A stretch of 56,534 nt of DNA from Mesostigma viride (Eukaryota > Streptophyta > Mesostigmatophyceae > Mesostigmatales > Mesostigmataceae): NCBI GenBank assembly GCA_009746045.1, contig RPFO01002215.1, forward strand, positions 1 to 56,534, written 5' to 3'. This document shows, piece by piece, positions 31,214 through 41,065 of this stretch (the first letter of the stretch is position 1; the number at the start of each line of letters is the position of its first letter). The notes under the pieces were generated by a model. That model was not told the DNA's origin. It worked only from the letters and a program-made list of their open reading frames with translations, and made no database searches. The translations under genes and the position numbers were made by a program.

Positions 31214-31855
31214 CCCCTTGCATACAATGTGCCTGTTCCCCCCTTGCTCAGAGAGACCTATAGCTAGTGAGGGTATAGCCGGGTACACTGCCCTGGCACC
31301 CCCCCTTACACGGCTATCTGGGTGGTACTGAGAGGAGACTTGATGACTGTAGCCCCCAGGTGTCCCTGGGAGTGCGCCACAGTGGCTGTAGCTTGGAGAA
31401 TGCCGGTGACCTTAGAAAACCTCCTGGAGCCCCCAGGTGTCCCTGGGAGTGCGCCACAGAAGAAAAACAAAAAACACTGGTGAACTGGTTGTCGTTGCTG
31501 CTGTTGCTGGGCAATGCTGGAAAATGCTGGAATCTTTGAAAGACACCGGTGGCCCCCAGGTGTCCCTGGGAGTGCGCCACAGGAGGAAATAACACAGGTT
31601 GACTGGTTGATGCTGGTACTGCAGTACTGGTCACTGCTGGCTGCTGGCATGGAGACCTGTCGCCTGTCACGTCTGGCAGGGCGGGCTACTAGCCGCTAGC
31701 GATGCAGGAGGGCCAGAGGACGGGTTGGGGGGGCTGGCTGCTGTCGCCTGCTGCAGTGCAGGTTGAGAAGCTCCAGGGCCCACGTCTGGTGCTAGCTGGG
31801 CCCAGCTGGCTGCTACCCCTTGTTCCCTGTCCCGGGGTGGGGCTGGATGAGGCGT
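31214..31855 (-). other. Element G 3' non-coding region with hairpin repeats
   Basis: No gene is supported. It holds three copies of a 30-31-bp repeat (next entry) and an open frame that merely translates them. Confidence 0.55.
31352..31582 (-). repeat. Three dispersed copies of a 30-bp hairpin repeat, element G
   Basis: The unit starts GCCCCCAGGTGTCCCTGGGA and continues GTGCGCCACA. Copies lie at 31352-31381, 31429-31459 and 31552-31582. CCCAGG...CCCTGGG inside each unit can pair. Copies are nearly exact while the spacers between them differ. Confidence 0.75.
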
Positions 31856-32746
31856 TTAGAAGCAGAAACCGGGGGGGAGGTCGGGGGCCTCCTGGGAGGT
31901 CGCCGGGGTGTCGGTGGTGTGGTGGACGGCGGGCCCGCCGGTGTTGCCGCGAGTGTTGCGCAGGTGGGGATACTTCCACCAGCAGGTCGGCTCCTGGTGG
32001 GAGGTGCGACCGCAGTGGGTGCAGCTGGGCCGCTGGGCCCCGCCATTGTGACCGCCACGCCCCCTGCCACGGCCGGTTCCACGGCCACCGCGTCCAGAGT
32101 GGGAGGTATGATACACCCCGGTGGCCTCCGCGGAATCTTTGTCACCGTGCACGAGGTCCCATGCCTTAAGAAGTGCCGCCTTAGTTTCCTGTAGGGTGAT
32201 ACCGTCCCCGAGGTTTAATTGTGCAAGGGACGGAAGCAAATCCTCGGTCACGCCGGCGAGCAGATTTTCGGCCAGATCCTCGGGTGCCATTTTGGCGCCG
32301 GTGGCAATCAGGTCGTTATAAGTTAATTCCCCGTCGGTTATATATTGCCGCATTGTGACGCCGTGTTCCAGCTTCATTCGATTGAGCTTGCGGCGTAGTG
32401 CTCGCCGGTTGCTCATCTGCAGTTTGAGATGCTCATATTCTTCACAGATGCGATGATATGCCACGCTGCCAGTTTTCTGAGTAACACTGTTTGCCACTTT
32501 GAGTGCCGGGCCGATGAGGCACTGACAAAGGGCCGCAAAAAGAATCAGGTCGCGTTCCTCATTGACCTCGGTGCCAAGCAGGACAGACAGCATCCCGAAT
32601 GCTGTCACTACGGCCAGAAAAGGAATCTTCGTGTTATCCCACTTTACTGGGTCGAGGCCGTCGAACTGTGTAATATTTTTGCAGGCCTGTAAGATGTTTA
32701 GATCTTTCGTCGCTTTCGTAGCTGCTGCTGTCGCGGCTGCGGACAT
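31856..32746 (-). CDS. gag: Element G Gag
   Basis: A 296-residue copia-type Gag, intact. It has GMLSVLLGTEVNEERDLILF, a capsid core (KTGSVAYHRICEEYEHLKLQ, LRRKLNRMKLEHGVTMRQYI), an Arg/Gly stretch, and the zinc knuckle CTHCGRTSHQEPTC followed by WWKYP near 31965-32010. It is homologous to D's Gag. No protease, integrase or RT follows. It would assemble particles, but needs enzymes in trans. Confidence 0.9.
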   Translation of the reverse strand: MSAAATAAATKATKDLNILQACKNITQFDGLDPVKWDNTKIPFLAVVTAFGMLSVLLGTEVNEERDLILFAALCQCLIGPALKVANSVTQKTGSVAYHRICEEYEHLKLQMSNRRALRRKLNRMKLEHGVTMRQYITDGELTYNDLIATGAKMAPEDLAENLLAGVTEDLLPSLAQLNLGDGITLQETKAALLKAWDLVHGDKDSAEATGVYHTSHSGRGGRGTGRGRGRGGHNGGAQRPSCTHCGRTSHQEPTCWWKYPHLRNTRGNTGGPAVHHTTDTPATSQEAPDLPPGFCF

Positions 32747-32799
32747 GATTGTCTCGGCAAGGTTAAAAACTGGTCACAACCGAGAAAAACCGGAGACGC

Positions 32800-32940
32800 T
32801 CAATCCGTAATGGTAAAGATTAATATTAATATGCGACGATGGTTGAGAACAGCGAATACGAGATAGAGACCATCGTCCAAATACTCAAGTTCTTGAATTT
32901 CGATACAGGGAAGCCCTTCAAGGATATGCACGACTGGCAT
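32800..32940 (-). CDS. Element G short upstream ORF
   Basis: A 46-residue open frame in the leader, starting MPVVHILEGLPCIEIQELEY, in the same place as D's longer acidic ORF. I see no clear similarity between them. It may be chance. Confidence 0.25.
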   Translation of the reverse strand: MPVVHILEGLPCIEIQELEYLDDGLYLVFAVLNHRRILILIFTITD

Positions 32941-33005
32941 AAAGTGCCGTCGGATACAGGGAGTCAATTTGCCCGATAAATGGGACCAGTTATAGCAATT
33001 TAGTT

Positions 33006-33025
33006 GGCCACCCCGCTCGATACCA
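33006..33025 (-). promoter_or_regulatory. Element G primer binding site
   Basis: On the minus strand TGGTATCGAGCGGGGTGG abuts the LTR end CTGACA. It fits an initiator methionine tRNA end at TGGTATC. Confidence 0.75.
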
Positions 33026-33515
33026 TGTCAGAATTCCAGACTGGTGGCAAGGCTTAAAGATCGAATGTATATTGCTTTACTGATTTATATTCATTGACTT
33101 TGTACCCAGGACCAAACCGGTGCATTGTGCCGCCGCCATATAACCTGTTGGTCGGCAAGCACTTGACACACGTTGACACAATGTGGAGTCGATTGACCCA
33201 CGGTTGACACAAGACTTGACGCATTAATAACGACCGCAAACACACATGGATAACATGGGGCGCCAAGGCGCCGATACACGGTACAAATATCGAATACATG
33301 GAAATTAATGCTGTCGACTAATTGTCCCGCCGGCTGAACTGCCGACCGGAACACTATATCCGTTGCATTCCTTGGCCAAATACGGCGGGACCAAGTTCTA
33401 TAGAAAGGTTACAACTAGGCTGATATGGTAGTAAGGTTGCATAAAGTTCCGGCATACCCGAAACTGGCCACACTCAATAAGAAGACTGTCAGGCATATTG
33501 GGGCACATCCTGACA
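33026..33515 (-). repeat. Element G 5' LTR
   Basis: Second 490-bp copy, followed on the right by the target duplicate ctgac and F's RT. Confidence 0.95.
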
Positions 33516-34186
33516 CTGACATTCACTACTCCAGACAAAGGGGATATCCTTCTTTAATAAATGATTAATAGGGGCTGCTATAGTTGCAAAACGCGGGATA
33601 AAACGCCTATAGTAAGAAGCAATCCCTAGAAAACTACGTACACCTTTAACGTCGGTAGGGGTAGGCCATTCCTGAATTGACTTAGTTTTATCCGGGTCGG
33701 TAGCGACCCCGGCATCTGACAACACGTGTCCTAAAAATGGTACACTCCTACCCGAACGAACTTTAGCACGGCAAGCCCACAAAGAATTTTCAGCCATTAT
33801 TTCTAATACTTTCTTTAAATCACGTAGGTGCGTTTCAAAATCAGGAGAGTAAATAAGGATATCATCTAAGTAAGCTTGAGCACAGGAACGGTCATGCTCA
33901 GATAAAGAAACAGAGGAGAAGGAAGGATCCTTTAAATCAGAGGATACTTGAGGAAGGTGAGAATTCCCCATAACAGGTCTAAGCACTTCATTCATTAACA
34001 TTTGAAAAGAGGCAGGAGAGTTACAGAGTCCCATAGCCGCTACTCTAAACTGGTAATGACCAAAAGGGGTAGCAAAGGCGGTTTTATGGCAATCCTCAGG
34101 AGCTATACGCAGTTGCCAAAAACCATCCGCACAATCCAGTACTGTGAAACAAGTGGAACCTTTAACCTTATTAAATATATCATCAA
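33516..34186 (-). CDS. pol: Element F reverse transcriptase, main part
   Basis: Ty3/gypsy RT with TVLDCADGFWQL (first catalytic Asp), FATPFGHYQFRVAAMGLCNS, catalytic AYLDDILIYS, VPFLGHVLSDAG and FLGIASYYRRFIPRFA. It joins the N-terminal RT block at 42825-43269 across the SINE-like insertion and element C, and RNase H at 30723 across G. The frame is open here. Confidence 0.9.
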
Positions 34187-34270
34187 CGCGGGCTGATTTT
34201 GCGGTGCAGCAGGGCTATTAGGTTCCTCCCGTTAGGCGTTTCCATTGGTCTTATCGTAGTATAGAGCTTT

Positions 34271-34918
34271 AGTTAGCATTTTGGGCAACCAATATGCTAA
34301 GTGGATGCAGTTTGGAAAGACCTTTCCAACGCCGTGCTGACCGCCTGAAACAGACAAGGGACGAGAAAGATATGAGGTCCCGAAGTCCTAGCCGTCCGTG
34401 GCCGACTAAGGTACAGTCCTCTGGTATAGTGGACAGGACACGTGGCAGGCCGTGCCTGCACAGGCTTAGCCTGACTATCACGTGACTGTGGTCCACGTAG
34501 GCCAGAGGAGCAGCAGCCTGTGGCTGGTGGAATACAGGGCTAGCACAGGTCTGCAAGGATACTAGGCCTTGCAGGCTTGTGACAGGTCCTGTACTTCCTA
34601 GGTTGCAGAGTCTAGGCAAATCCAGTTCGTCCTGGCTCTGCACTGATGCCAGTGGACGTTGGGGATTTGCTTGCATGCCTGCACGTGCCTCGTCACGCCG
34701 ATGGGAACGAGGAACAACGCAAAGGATATAGCTTGGTCATGGGGGATGACCAGCTATCTTGGCAAGCACGAACCGAGGCTCCCACATTGGTCGTGGAACC
34801 GCTCACCGTGGTCGTGGCTTGGTGCACGGGTTAAAAGGTTGCTGCCTTTGCAACTTTGGCTCATCCCGTTGTGTGGCGCGAGAGACCAGGAACTCACAGT
34901 TCTGGCTGTTCGCTAACT
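34271..34918 (+). repeat. Element C 5' LTR
   Basis: 648 bp, AGTTAGCATTTTGGG to GTTCGCTAACT. No TGG-type primer site follows; the next bases are CGTACTATTGCATTTC. Confidence 0.95.
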
Positions 34919-34952
34919 CGTACTATTGCATTTCTGTTGTGCAAGGTTTTTC

Positions 34953-36101
34953 ATGTCGGCCGAGGCTCGGGTCGAGACACCTGAGTCATCCCCCGGGCAC
35001 GAAGCAGCTCCCGAGGCGCCAGCGCGCGAGAACGCGTTTTTCCCCTATTCCCACCCATCCAACGCTTCTACGTTTGTGCAGGCCGCCTACGTTGCGAGGG
35101 GTCTTGCGGAAGGAGGTTGGGTTGCTGTGTTTGGAAACGCAGCAGGGCCGTCGGCAAACGACCCAGTGGTGATGAGGATAAGGGCGACGACGTCGCCAGG
35201 GGAGACGGGTCGGGTCTGCACGGAGCGGCTTGTCGCTATTCGCGACGAAATAGCTTCGTTGATCTACAGTTTGGAGGTCGCGTACCAGGGCGGGCACGTC
35301 ACCATTCAGGCGCTGGACTTAGCGCGTGAAACGCTGGGCCAGCTGGTGGCCATTTGTTTAGGTGGTACCAGATTGTACAACCACTGGGTGGCGACAAGCT
35401 CGCTGGGGGAGGGGACCGACGCGTCACATATTATACGGGACGCGCAGACGCGTGAAGCCGACAGTCCGTGGGATTCGGCTGAAGTGGTAGCTCAGACGTG
35501 TGAGCACCTGGTCAATATCTTGACCCAAGAGGCGCGTGGTCACGCCGATCACTGGGTGATCACGACACGACCAGCCGGCATTTGGTCGACCTTGGATACA
35601 CCGAGGTTGCAAAGCAGGCCGGGGGCGTGTGGGCCAACGGTGACAGTCATCACCGGTCGGGACGTCACCGACGAGGATTTTCACAGCGAGTTCGTGGATC
35701 GCCCCACGGGCATCATAGCTCGTTCGTCACAGCAGATTGACGAAGGGGACGGCACAAACGAGGGCTACTCAGCTCGGCGTAGGGCGGAGTTGCATATCCC
35801 GTTTGAGCCAGAACACGACTTCGCTGAGATTGGTCGGGGGTCACGGAACGACAGGCGGGGTGGTGGCAGTCGGTGGGTCAGGAACCTGCAGTGGTATCGC
35901 CGTGGTAGTGCGCCTAGGCTGCCGGTGGAGCAGACACCAGCCGGGAGGCCGGTGAGCCGGGTATTAGGTCCTTACAACGCGGAGGAGGTCCGTTCAGTTC
36001 CGCGCGTAGGGACACCGGTGGCGCGCACAGCGCAGGAGCGTGAGGAGGAGGCCATAGCTGAGGAACGGCCAGCGGCTTCTTCAGGCAGCACCAGCGCTTG
36101 A
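34953..36101 (+). CDS. Element C ORF0, unknown pre-gag protein
   Basis: An intact frame of about 382 residues from the Met of MSAEARVETPESSPG. The N-terminus is acidic and Pro-rich; the middle is a globular, helical part with FVQAAYVARGLAEGGWVAVF, LVAIRDEIASLIYSLEVAYQ and EVVAQTCEHLVNILTQEARG; the tail is Arg/Gly-rich and then Glu-rich. I recognise no family. It is the only long open frame of C without a break, which suggests selection. A and B have ORFs in the same place; I see only loose compositional likeness. Confidence 0.65.
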   Translation: MSAEARVETPESSPGHEAAPEAPARENAFFPYSHPSNASTFVQAAYVARGLAEGGWVAVFGNAAGPSANDPVVMRIRATTSPGETGRVCTERLVAIRDEIASLIYSLEVAYQGGHVTIQALDLARETLGQLVAICLGGTRLYNHWVATSSLGEGTDASHIIRDAQTREADSPWDSAEVVAQTCEHLVNILTQEARGHADHWVITTRPAGIWSTLDTPRLQSRPGACGPTVTVITGRDVTDEDFHSEFVDRPTGIIARSSQQIDEGDGTNEGYSARRRAELHIPFEPEHDFAEIGRGSRNDRRGGGSRWVRNLQWYRRGSAPRLPVEQTPAGRPVSRVLGPYNAEEVRSVPRVGTPVARTAQEREEEAIAEERPAASSGSTSA

Positions 36102-36154
36102 GCCAGTTTTGCCTTGTCTGTCGCCTGTTTTGTTTTGTCCTCCCACTGTATATA

Positions 36155-37505
36155 ATGCCTCGTGGCAAACCGGGAGACGGCGACAAGGGCGAGATGGAGG
36201 CACCGGCTGGAGCAAGCCAGGAGCCTCGGCAAGACAAGGAGCAGCTGGTGGGAGAGGCGATCCCAGCCAGCGACGGCGATGGGGGAAAGAGACCAGGCGG
36301 CAAGAGACGGCATGAAGACGCGGTGGAGGAGGCGCGCAAGGTGCGGGCAACAGGGCCAACGGATGCAATAACGGTGGCAAATGGGCAACCTGCCGTGGAG
36401 AAGCGTAAGAGGGACCCCTCCGCTGACGGCAATGGTAAGAGGCCTCACGTGGATGTGCTCTCCCCTGTGCCTGCTGGACCAAGTGGTGTTGTTGTTGACA
36501 CCCGCTGTGGTGGAGCCAGTAAGGCGCTGCCAGGGTCGAGACCTCACATGAGTGCTGTCACTGTTATGAATGGTCAAAAGCCTCTTAACCCACCACTAGC
36601 ACAGGAAGCTTTGGACAAGTGGCTTGAGGACATGGAGCTTGTTGTGTGCTCCGTGGACCCCACTGTCAACCTAGTGCAAGTGTTTCACTCGTCCACGTGC
36701 AACAGGGACTCATCAGAGCGTGTCAGGGAGAAGGCTAGGACTGCTGTCAAGGATAAGCTAACCTGGGCACAGTTCCTGGAAGGGTTGAGGGAGGAGTTCT
36801 CTGACAAGTTCTCAACCTCACCAACTATTACAAGCATCAGTATGACACCTTTGAGATAGTGGGCCCTGTGGCAGAGGAATGGGCTAGGCTCAACCGTATC
36901 AGGGACAAGGGGGCCAAGTATGGCTTCATGGTCACAGATAGGGCCTTGGCAGACTATTTCCTGGACCGTATGGGTTTGAGTGTGGATGGGAGAAACGGTG
37001 CCCGCATGTTTCTTAACCAGACTGATGGCTCCTTGCGTGCTCTGGAGCTTGTAATCCTCAGCATAAGGAAGCCAGATCCTGCCTGCAAAGCTATCCAGTC
37101 CCATGGCAGCAATGCCACCTCCGCTGTGCAGGGCCAAGGTGATGTCCCCGGGTACCCAGCCCGTGATGGGGCAAGGCCCAACAAGCGTAAGCGCTTCAGG
37201 CGCCAGAGGCAGGGGGCTCAGGGTGGCAAGGGTGCAGGTTCCCAAGGAGGGGTTGGGAGCCAGCAAGCTGGTGGTCAGCAGGGTAAGGGTGGCCAAGGGC
37301 AAGGCAAGGGCCAAGCTCAAGGCAACCAGGGCAAGCAGGGTGGGCAGTCTCAGGGAGGCCAGGGGAAGCCTGGCAAGGGTGGGGCTGGGTCTGGGAAGAA
37401 GGGTGGGCATGCTTTGTGTGTGGCAAGGAAGGTCACTGGCGTCGTGAGTGTCCTGACAGGAAGGCCAAGCCTGCTGGGGCAGGGGGCCAGTCTGGGCAGC
37501 AGTGA
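36155..37505 (+). CDS. gag: Element C Gag with zinc knuckle (two frame breaks)
   Basis: Starts MPRGKPGDGDKGEMEAPAGA. Capsid motifs are LDKWLEDMELVVCSVDPTVN, WAQFLEGLREEFSDKF, then in the next frame EEWARLNRIRDKGAKYGFMV and LADYFLDRMGLSV. A Gln/Gly/Lys-rich linker follows, then in a third frame the knuckle CFVCGKEGHWRREC at about 37410-37452. Breaks lie near 36820-36850 and 37380-37405, both net -1. In the knuckle frame Gag ends at UGA (37503-37505) followed by CUAG, a known leaky context, and stays open afterwards. Confidence 0.82.
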
Positions 37506-37880
37506 CTAGCATCATCCCCTGTAAATAGTCAATCACCCCTTGGGGAAGGTGTGCTGGATGTACATAAGGATGGGGGTGTGCCCCTTGTGCAGCACCAAGG
37601 GTGTAAAGATGTTGTTCTTCCACTGGATTGCAATAACAATGCTGCAGCTGAATTCCCTATGCCTCATGCAGGTGGTGGGTCTCCAGCAGGTGCTGGCCTG
37701 GAGGGCCAAGGGACCTTGCTGGAAGGGCCTGGAGCGGTCCAGGGTGCAGGACCTGACTTGGGGCGTCAGGATGGCCTGCAGGGAAGCCCTGGAACCTCAG
37801 GAGTGGATCATGTGTCCCCACACACGGTTCAGACGTCTCGCCAGGTCAGTACTGACAGAGTGCTGAGCTATGCTGAGGCT
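37506..37880 (+). CDS. Element C gag-pol linker after the UGA
   Basis: The knuckle frame continues past the UGA with a Gly/Gln/Pro-rich linker (GVLDVHKDGGVPLVQHQGCK, then LLEGPGAVQGAGPDLG) up to the integrase start at SYAEAGHS. No protease motif is found. The same layout occurs in A. Confidence 0.55.
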
Positions 37881-38862
37881 GGCCATAGTTGCATCACATG
37901 TTTGGGCATTCTGGGCAGGCAGCAATGTTTGCTTGGAAGCTAGGTAGGGAGCCTTTGTGGGAGGCTGCCAGGCTGCTGCTGAGAACTGTGGTTGCCAGGA
38001 GAATGCTGTTCACCCACCTCAGTCCCATGCTAGGGAGCCTGCTAGGGAGCGTGGCGACATCCAGATGGATATCCAGCATATCAGGGGCTTGTATATATTG
38101 GTGGGGGTGGACAGGTTCAGTAGATACAGGCTGATAGACGTTCTGCCTGGTATGCAGGAGCACCACTTGTTGTTGGGTATGAAGGCCCTGATCCCAGGCT
38201 TTGGGGTGTGCAAGAGTGTGCAGGCAGACTTGCAGTTTGACTGTTTGCTCAAGCATCAGGACCAGCTGCCTTGTAAGCTGGTGTAGTCCCCAGGGAGAGT
38301 CATGGGCAGCAAGGGGCTGTAGAGAGATCCATACGTGAAGTGAAGACAGTGGTGCTAGCAGCAGAGTCAGTGCCACTTGTGGCATCTGCCTTAGAGAGGG
38401 CAGCCTGGTGTAAGGGGATAGAAGAGCAGCTGAACCACAGGGTTAACTATTACTTTGATGGTGTGGCTGTCTCTCCCCTGGCCCTGCAGTATAGCTTGTT
38501 GCCTGAGAACGTGGTGCAGGCCAGTCTTAGGAAGGCAGACAGGTTGTTTGCCCAGCTGAGACGTAAGGACAAGAACTGGAATGTGCTGAGGCCTCAGGTG
38601 GGGCTGAAGGTCAGGATGTGGAAGGAACCATCTATTCCAGGCAAGCGGGGGAAGTGGCAGGATGGGGTTGTCACTCGTGTGGAGAAGCTAACAGATCTTG
38701 CCTGGTGGCTTTGGAAAAGGATCCAAGGCACGTGTACAGGTTGTCCTGGGCTCATGTCAAGGAAAGAAGGCCACATGCAATCTGGCCTGCAGACGGGCCA
38801 GGCCCTCCCAGCTGGGTTGAGGAGCCAGGCCAGAGCCAGGCAGCAGCAGCTAACAATCCTCT
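37881..38862 (+). pseudogene. pol: Element C integrase (frame-broken)
   Basis: Readable in pieces: HHMFGHSGQAAMF (zinc His), CQAAAENCGC (zinc Cys), DIQMDIQHIRGLYIL (Asp), QADLQFDC (Asp), and, after a break near 38285, ESHGQQGAVERSIREVK (Glu), then WKEPSIPGKRGKWQDGVVTR. Residues and spacing match A's integrase. Breaks near 37925, 38000, 38285 and 38685 are each net -1, so either the copy is dead or single bases are missing from the sequence. Confidence 0.85.
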
Positions 38863-40375
38863 GTGGTGGATGATGGTCTGTCCCTGCTGGAAGATGACGA
38901 GCAGGAGGCTGCTGAAGCAACTGTCACAAGGCCAGAGGGGACGGGGCAGCCACCTAAGGCCCGGGGGCCTCTCATGGCGGACGTCATCCGAGCACTCATG
39001 CGCAGCAAACATGATCCCAAGGTATCCAAGCTCACGGGGTGGGGGTCGTGCTGGGCAGCTACAATGGAGGTAGATACCAACTCACAGGTGTCTGTCATCA
39101 GGGAAGAGGATGCTGTAGGCTTACAGATGTCCCATCCCAGTTGCCTTGCTGTGTCTGATTTCTCAGGAAAGGTGTCCATGAAGATCCTTGGGGAAGTGAG
39201 TGTGCCTATCTTAGGGGTGCCCACCACGTTCTGTGTGGTAGAGGGCTATCAGGGGCCTGCCATTCTGGGTCAGAACTTCTTGTGCATGCCAGGGGTTACT
39301 TTGACCTCTGATGAGTTGGCACTAGAAGGCAGGGGCAGCCTCCCCCTTGAAAGATATCACTATTCCCAGGGTCTTGCAGTGGCGGTGAAGGCTGTTAGGA
39401 GTCAGCCAGCTGAGGGTCCTCAAGGTCAGGAGCCCATAGCTGAGGACTTGTTGATAATCCCAACCACCTTTGATCCAAGGCAGTTAGGGGTAAACAGGTA
39501 CCAGATAGCTGCTCACAGTCCTATTCCCTGGCGCCAGCTAGTCGAGATGATGCAAAGCCCCAAGATGGCTAAGGCATGGACTCTTGGCTTTGTTGCTTCT
39601 GGGCATGAGTGGATAGTTTCCAACTGTGCAGAACCTGTGGATGAGCTGCCAGAAGTTCACCAGCTGCTCAGATTGATGTTTGTCCTCAAGCTCAAGGAGG
39701 TTGATGGTGTCCAGGTGCCACATGTCAGACCAGTTGTAACCGAGTATCATGGCACTGGCCAGTTGTTAGATGAGGAGCTCTATACTCCAGGGATGCTGCA
39801 TGACACGTGGAGGATTCTGCTGTGTATATTTCTGTCTTTTCTGGTTAAGGGTGTGCCCTATAGCTCTGTGCTGATTGATTTCAAGAGGGCTTTTCTCAAG
39901 GGTGACCAAGATCAGGCTAGGCAGACTTGGAGAGATATCCCTCCTTTCTTTGTGACTGTACCTGCTGTATGGAGAGCAGAGATAAAGGCCAGGTACCTGA
40001 GAATTCTGAAAGGGTTGGAAGGTCTCAGGTCCAGTCCCATTATCTGGAGAAAGAGCCTAGAGAAGTTCTTGAAGAGTACTTGTGGGTTTTCTGTGTCTCC
40101 AGTGGATCCCTGTTTGTTCCAAGGGTCCCACAATGGCCTTCCTGTCTTTGCCTCACTGCATGGTGATGACCTGCATCTCATAGGTCCACCAGACTGGGTT
40201 GAGGCTGTCTTGGCTAAGATCCAGAAGCGGTTTGAGCTGGGTAAGATACAGCACATGGTGGAGAATGAGCCTATGGTCTTCTGTGGCATGCAGGCTACGT
40301 TGTTCCAAGCCAAGGGCTCGTGGTTCATCAGGATGGAGGGTGGTAAGGACTACCCACAGCAGATTGTGATGCATT
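38863..40375 (+). CDS. pol: Element C protease-like and reverse transcriptase
   Basis: Starts within a conserved stretch before the protease (ADVIRALMRSKHDPKVSKL, matching A). Retropepsin-like MEVDTNSQVSVI with Asp at about 71, and AILGQNFL. RT has HVRPVVTEYHGTG, LYTPGMLHDTWRILL, Asp about 339 in LIDFKRAFLKGD and HGDD at about 433-436. As in A and B, the protease follows the integrase. The frame is net -1 from integrase. It breaks again near 40370, before the RNase H. Confidence 0.87.
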
Positions 40376-41065
40376 GCAGGAGCCCATCACGCAGGCTAGG
40401 TGTGCTACCATCAGGGGCATGCTGGCATGGCTTGCAAGTATATGTGCCCCTGACTTGCTGGTTCTGAGTCGACTTACTGATTCCCAGCTGGTTGAGGTGG
40501 GTGCTGAGAGTGTGGTGCAGGCTGTCATGATGTCTCCCCCTCTCATACTGGGTCCTGTGGATTTGTACAAGCCCCTTGACATGGTTCTCTATGTAGACAG
40601 TTCTATGGATAATAGGAAGGTCACAGAGGTCAGGGGCGGGCAGCAGCATTAGTTACCCTGGAGCAAGATCACACCTCACTTGTTACCTGGTACAGTCGGT
40701 TGCAGAACAGGGTTACACCCAGCAGTGATATTGCTGAGTGCAGGGCAATCTGTGAAGGGCTGCATACTGCTCTTTACTTGAGGGAGCTCTTCTACCAGCT
40801 ATGTCAAGTGGCTTCCTGTAGGTTGCAGCTGCACACACTGGTGAGGACTGATAGCATGGGCATGGTGCAATTTGTGCACAGGCAGCTGGCCAGGAGCAGG
40901 GACCTTGACTACTTGTTGCTCAAGGAGATGTCCTACCTAGCTCACATTGAACATGTGCCTGGTGTGGACAACCCTGCAGATGCCCTCACCAAGCTGGAGG
41001 AGAAGGCGGAGAGGCAGTACCCCCTGCTCCGTGGGCTCATGGACCCCTTACACGGGCGGCCATAG
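40374..41065 (+). CDS. pol: Element C RT end and RNase H (one frame break)
   Basis: Reads IRGMLAWLASICAPDLLVLS and LYVDSSMDNRKVTEVRG, then breaks near 40640 in a GGGGCGGGC run, and continues WYSRLQNRVTPSSDIAECRA, RTDSMGMVQFVHRQLARSRD and HVPGVDNPADALTKL. The four RNase H acids are present. Very similar to A's RNase H. Ends with a stop at 41063-41065. Confidence 0.85.

Larger units (their letters stand above)
30724..33515 (-). mobile_element. Element G: non-autonomous gag-only LTR retrotransposon
   Basis: Two 490-bp LTRs (30724-31213 and 33026-33515), TGTCAG...CTGACA ends, and the duplication ctgac at 30719-30723 and 33516-33520. It codes only a copia-type Gag on the minus strand. Both LTRs looked the same. 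It splits F between RT and RNase H without otherwise damaging the frame. Confidence 0.94.

Noticed and set aside
31306-31670. Repetitive peptide frames over the G hairpin repeats
   Set aside because: Two frames translate the same repeats; they follow from the DNA repeat, not from coding selection.
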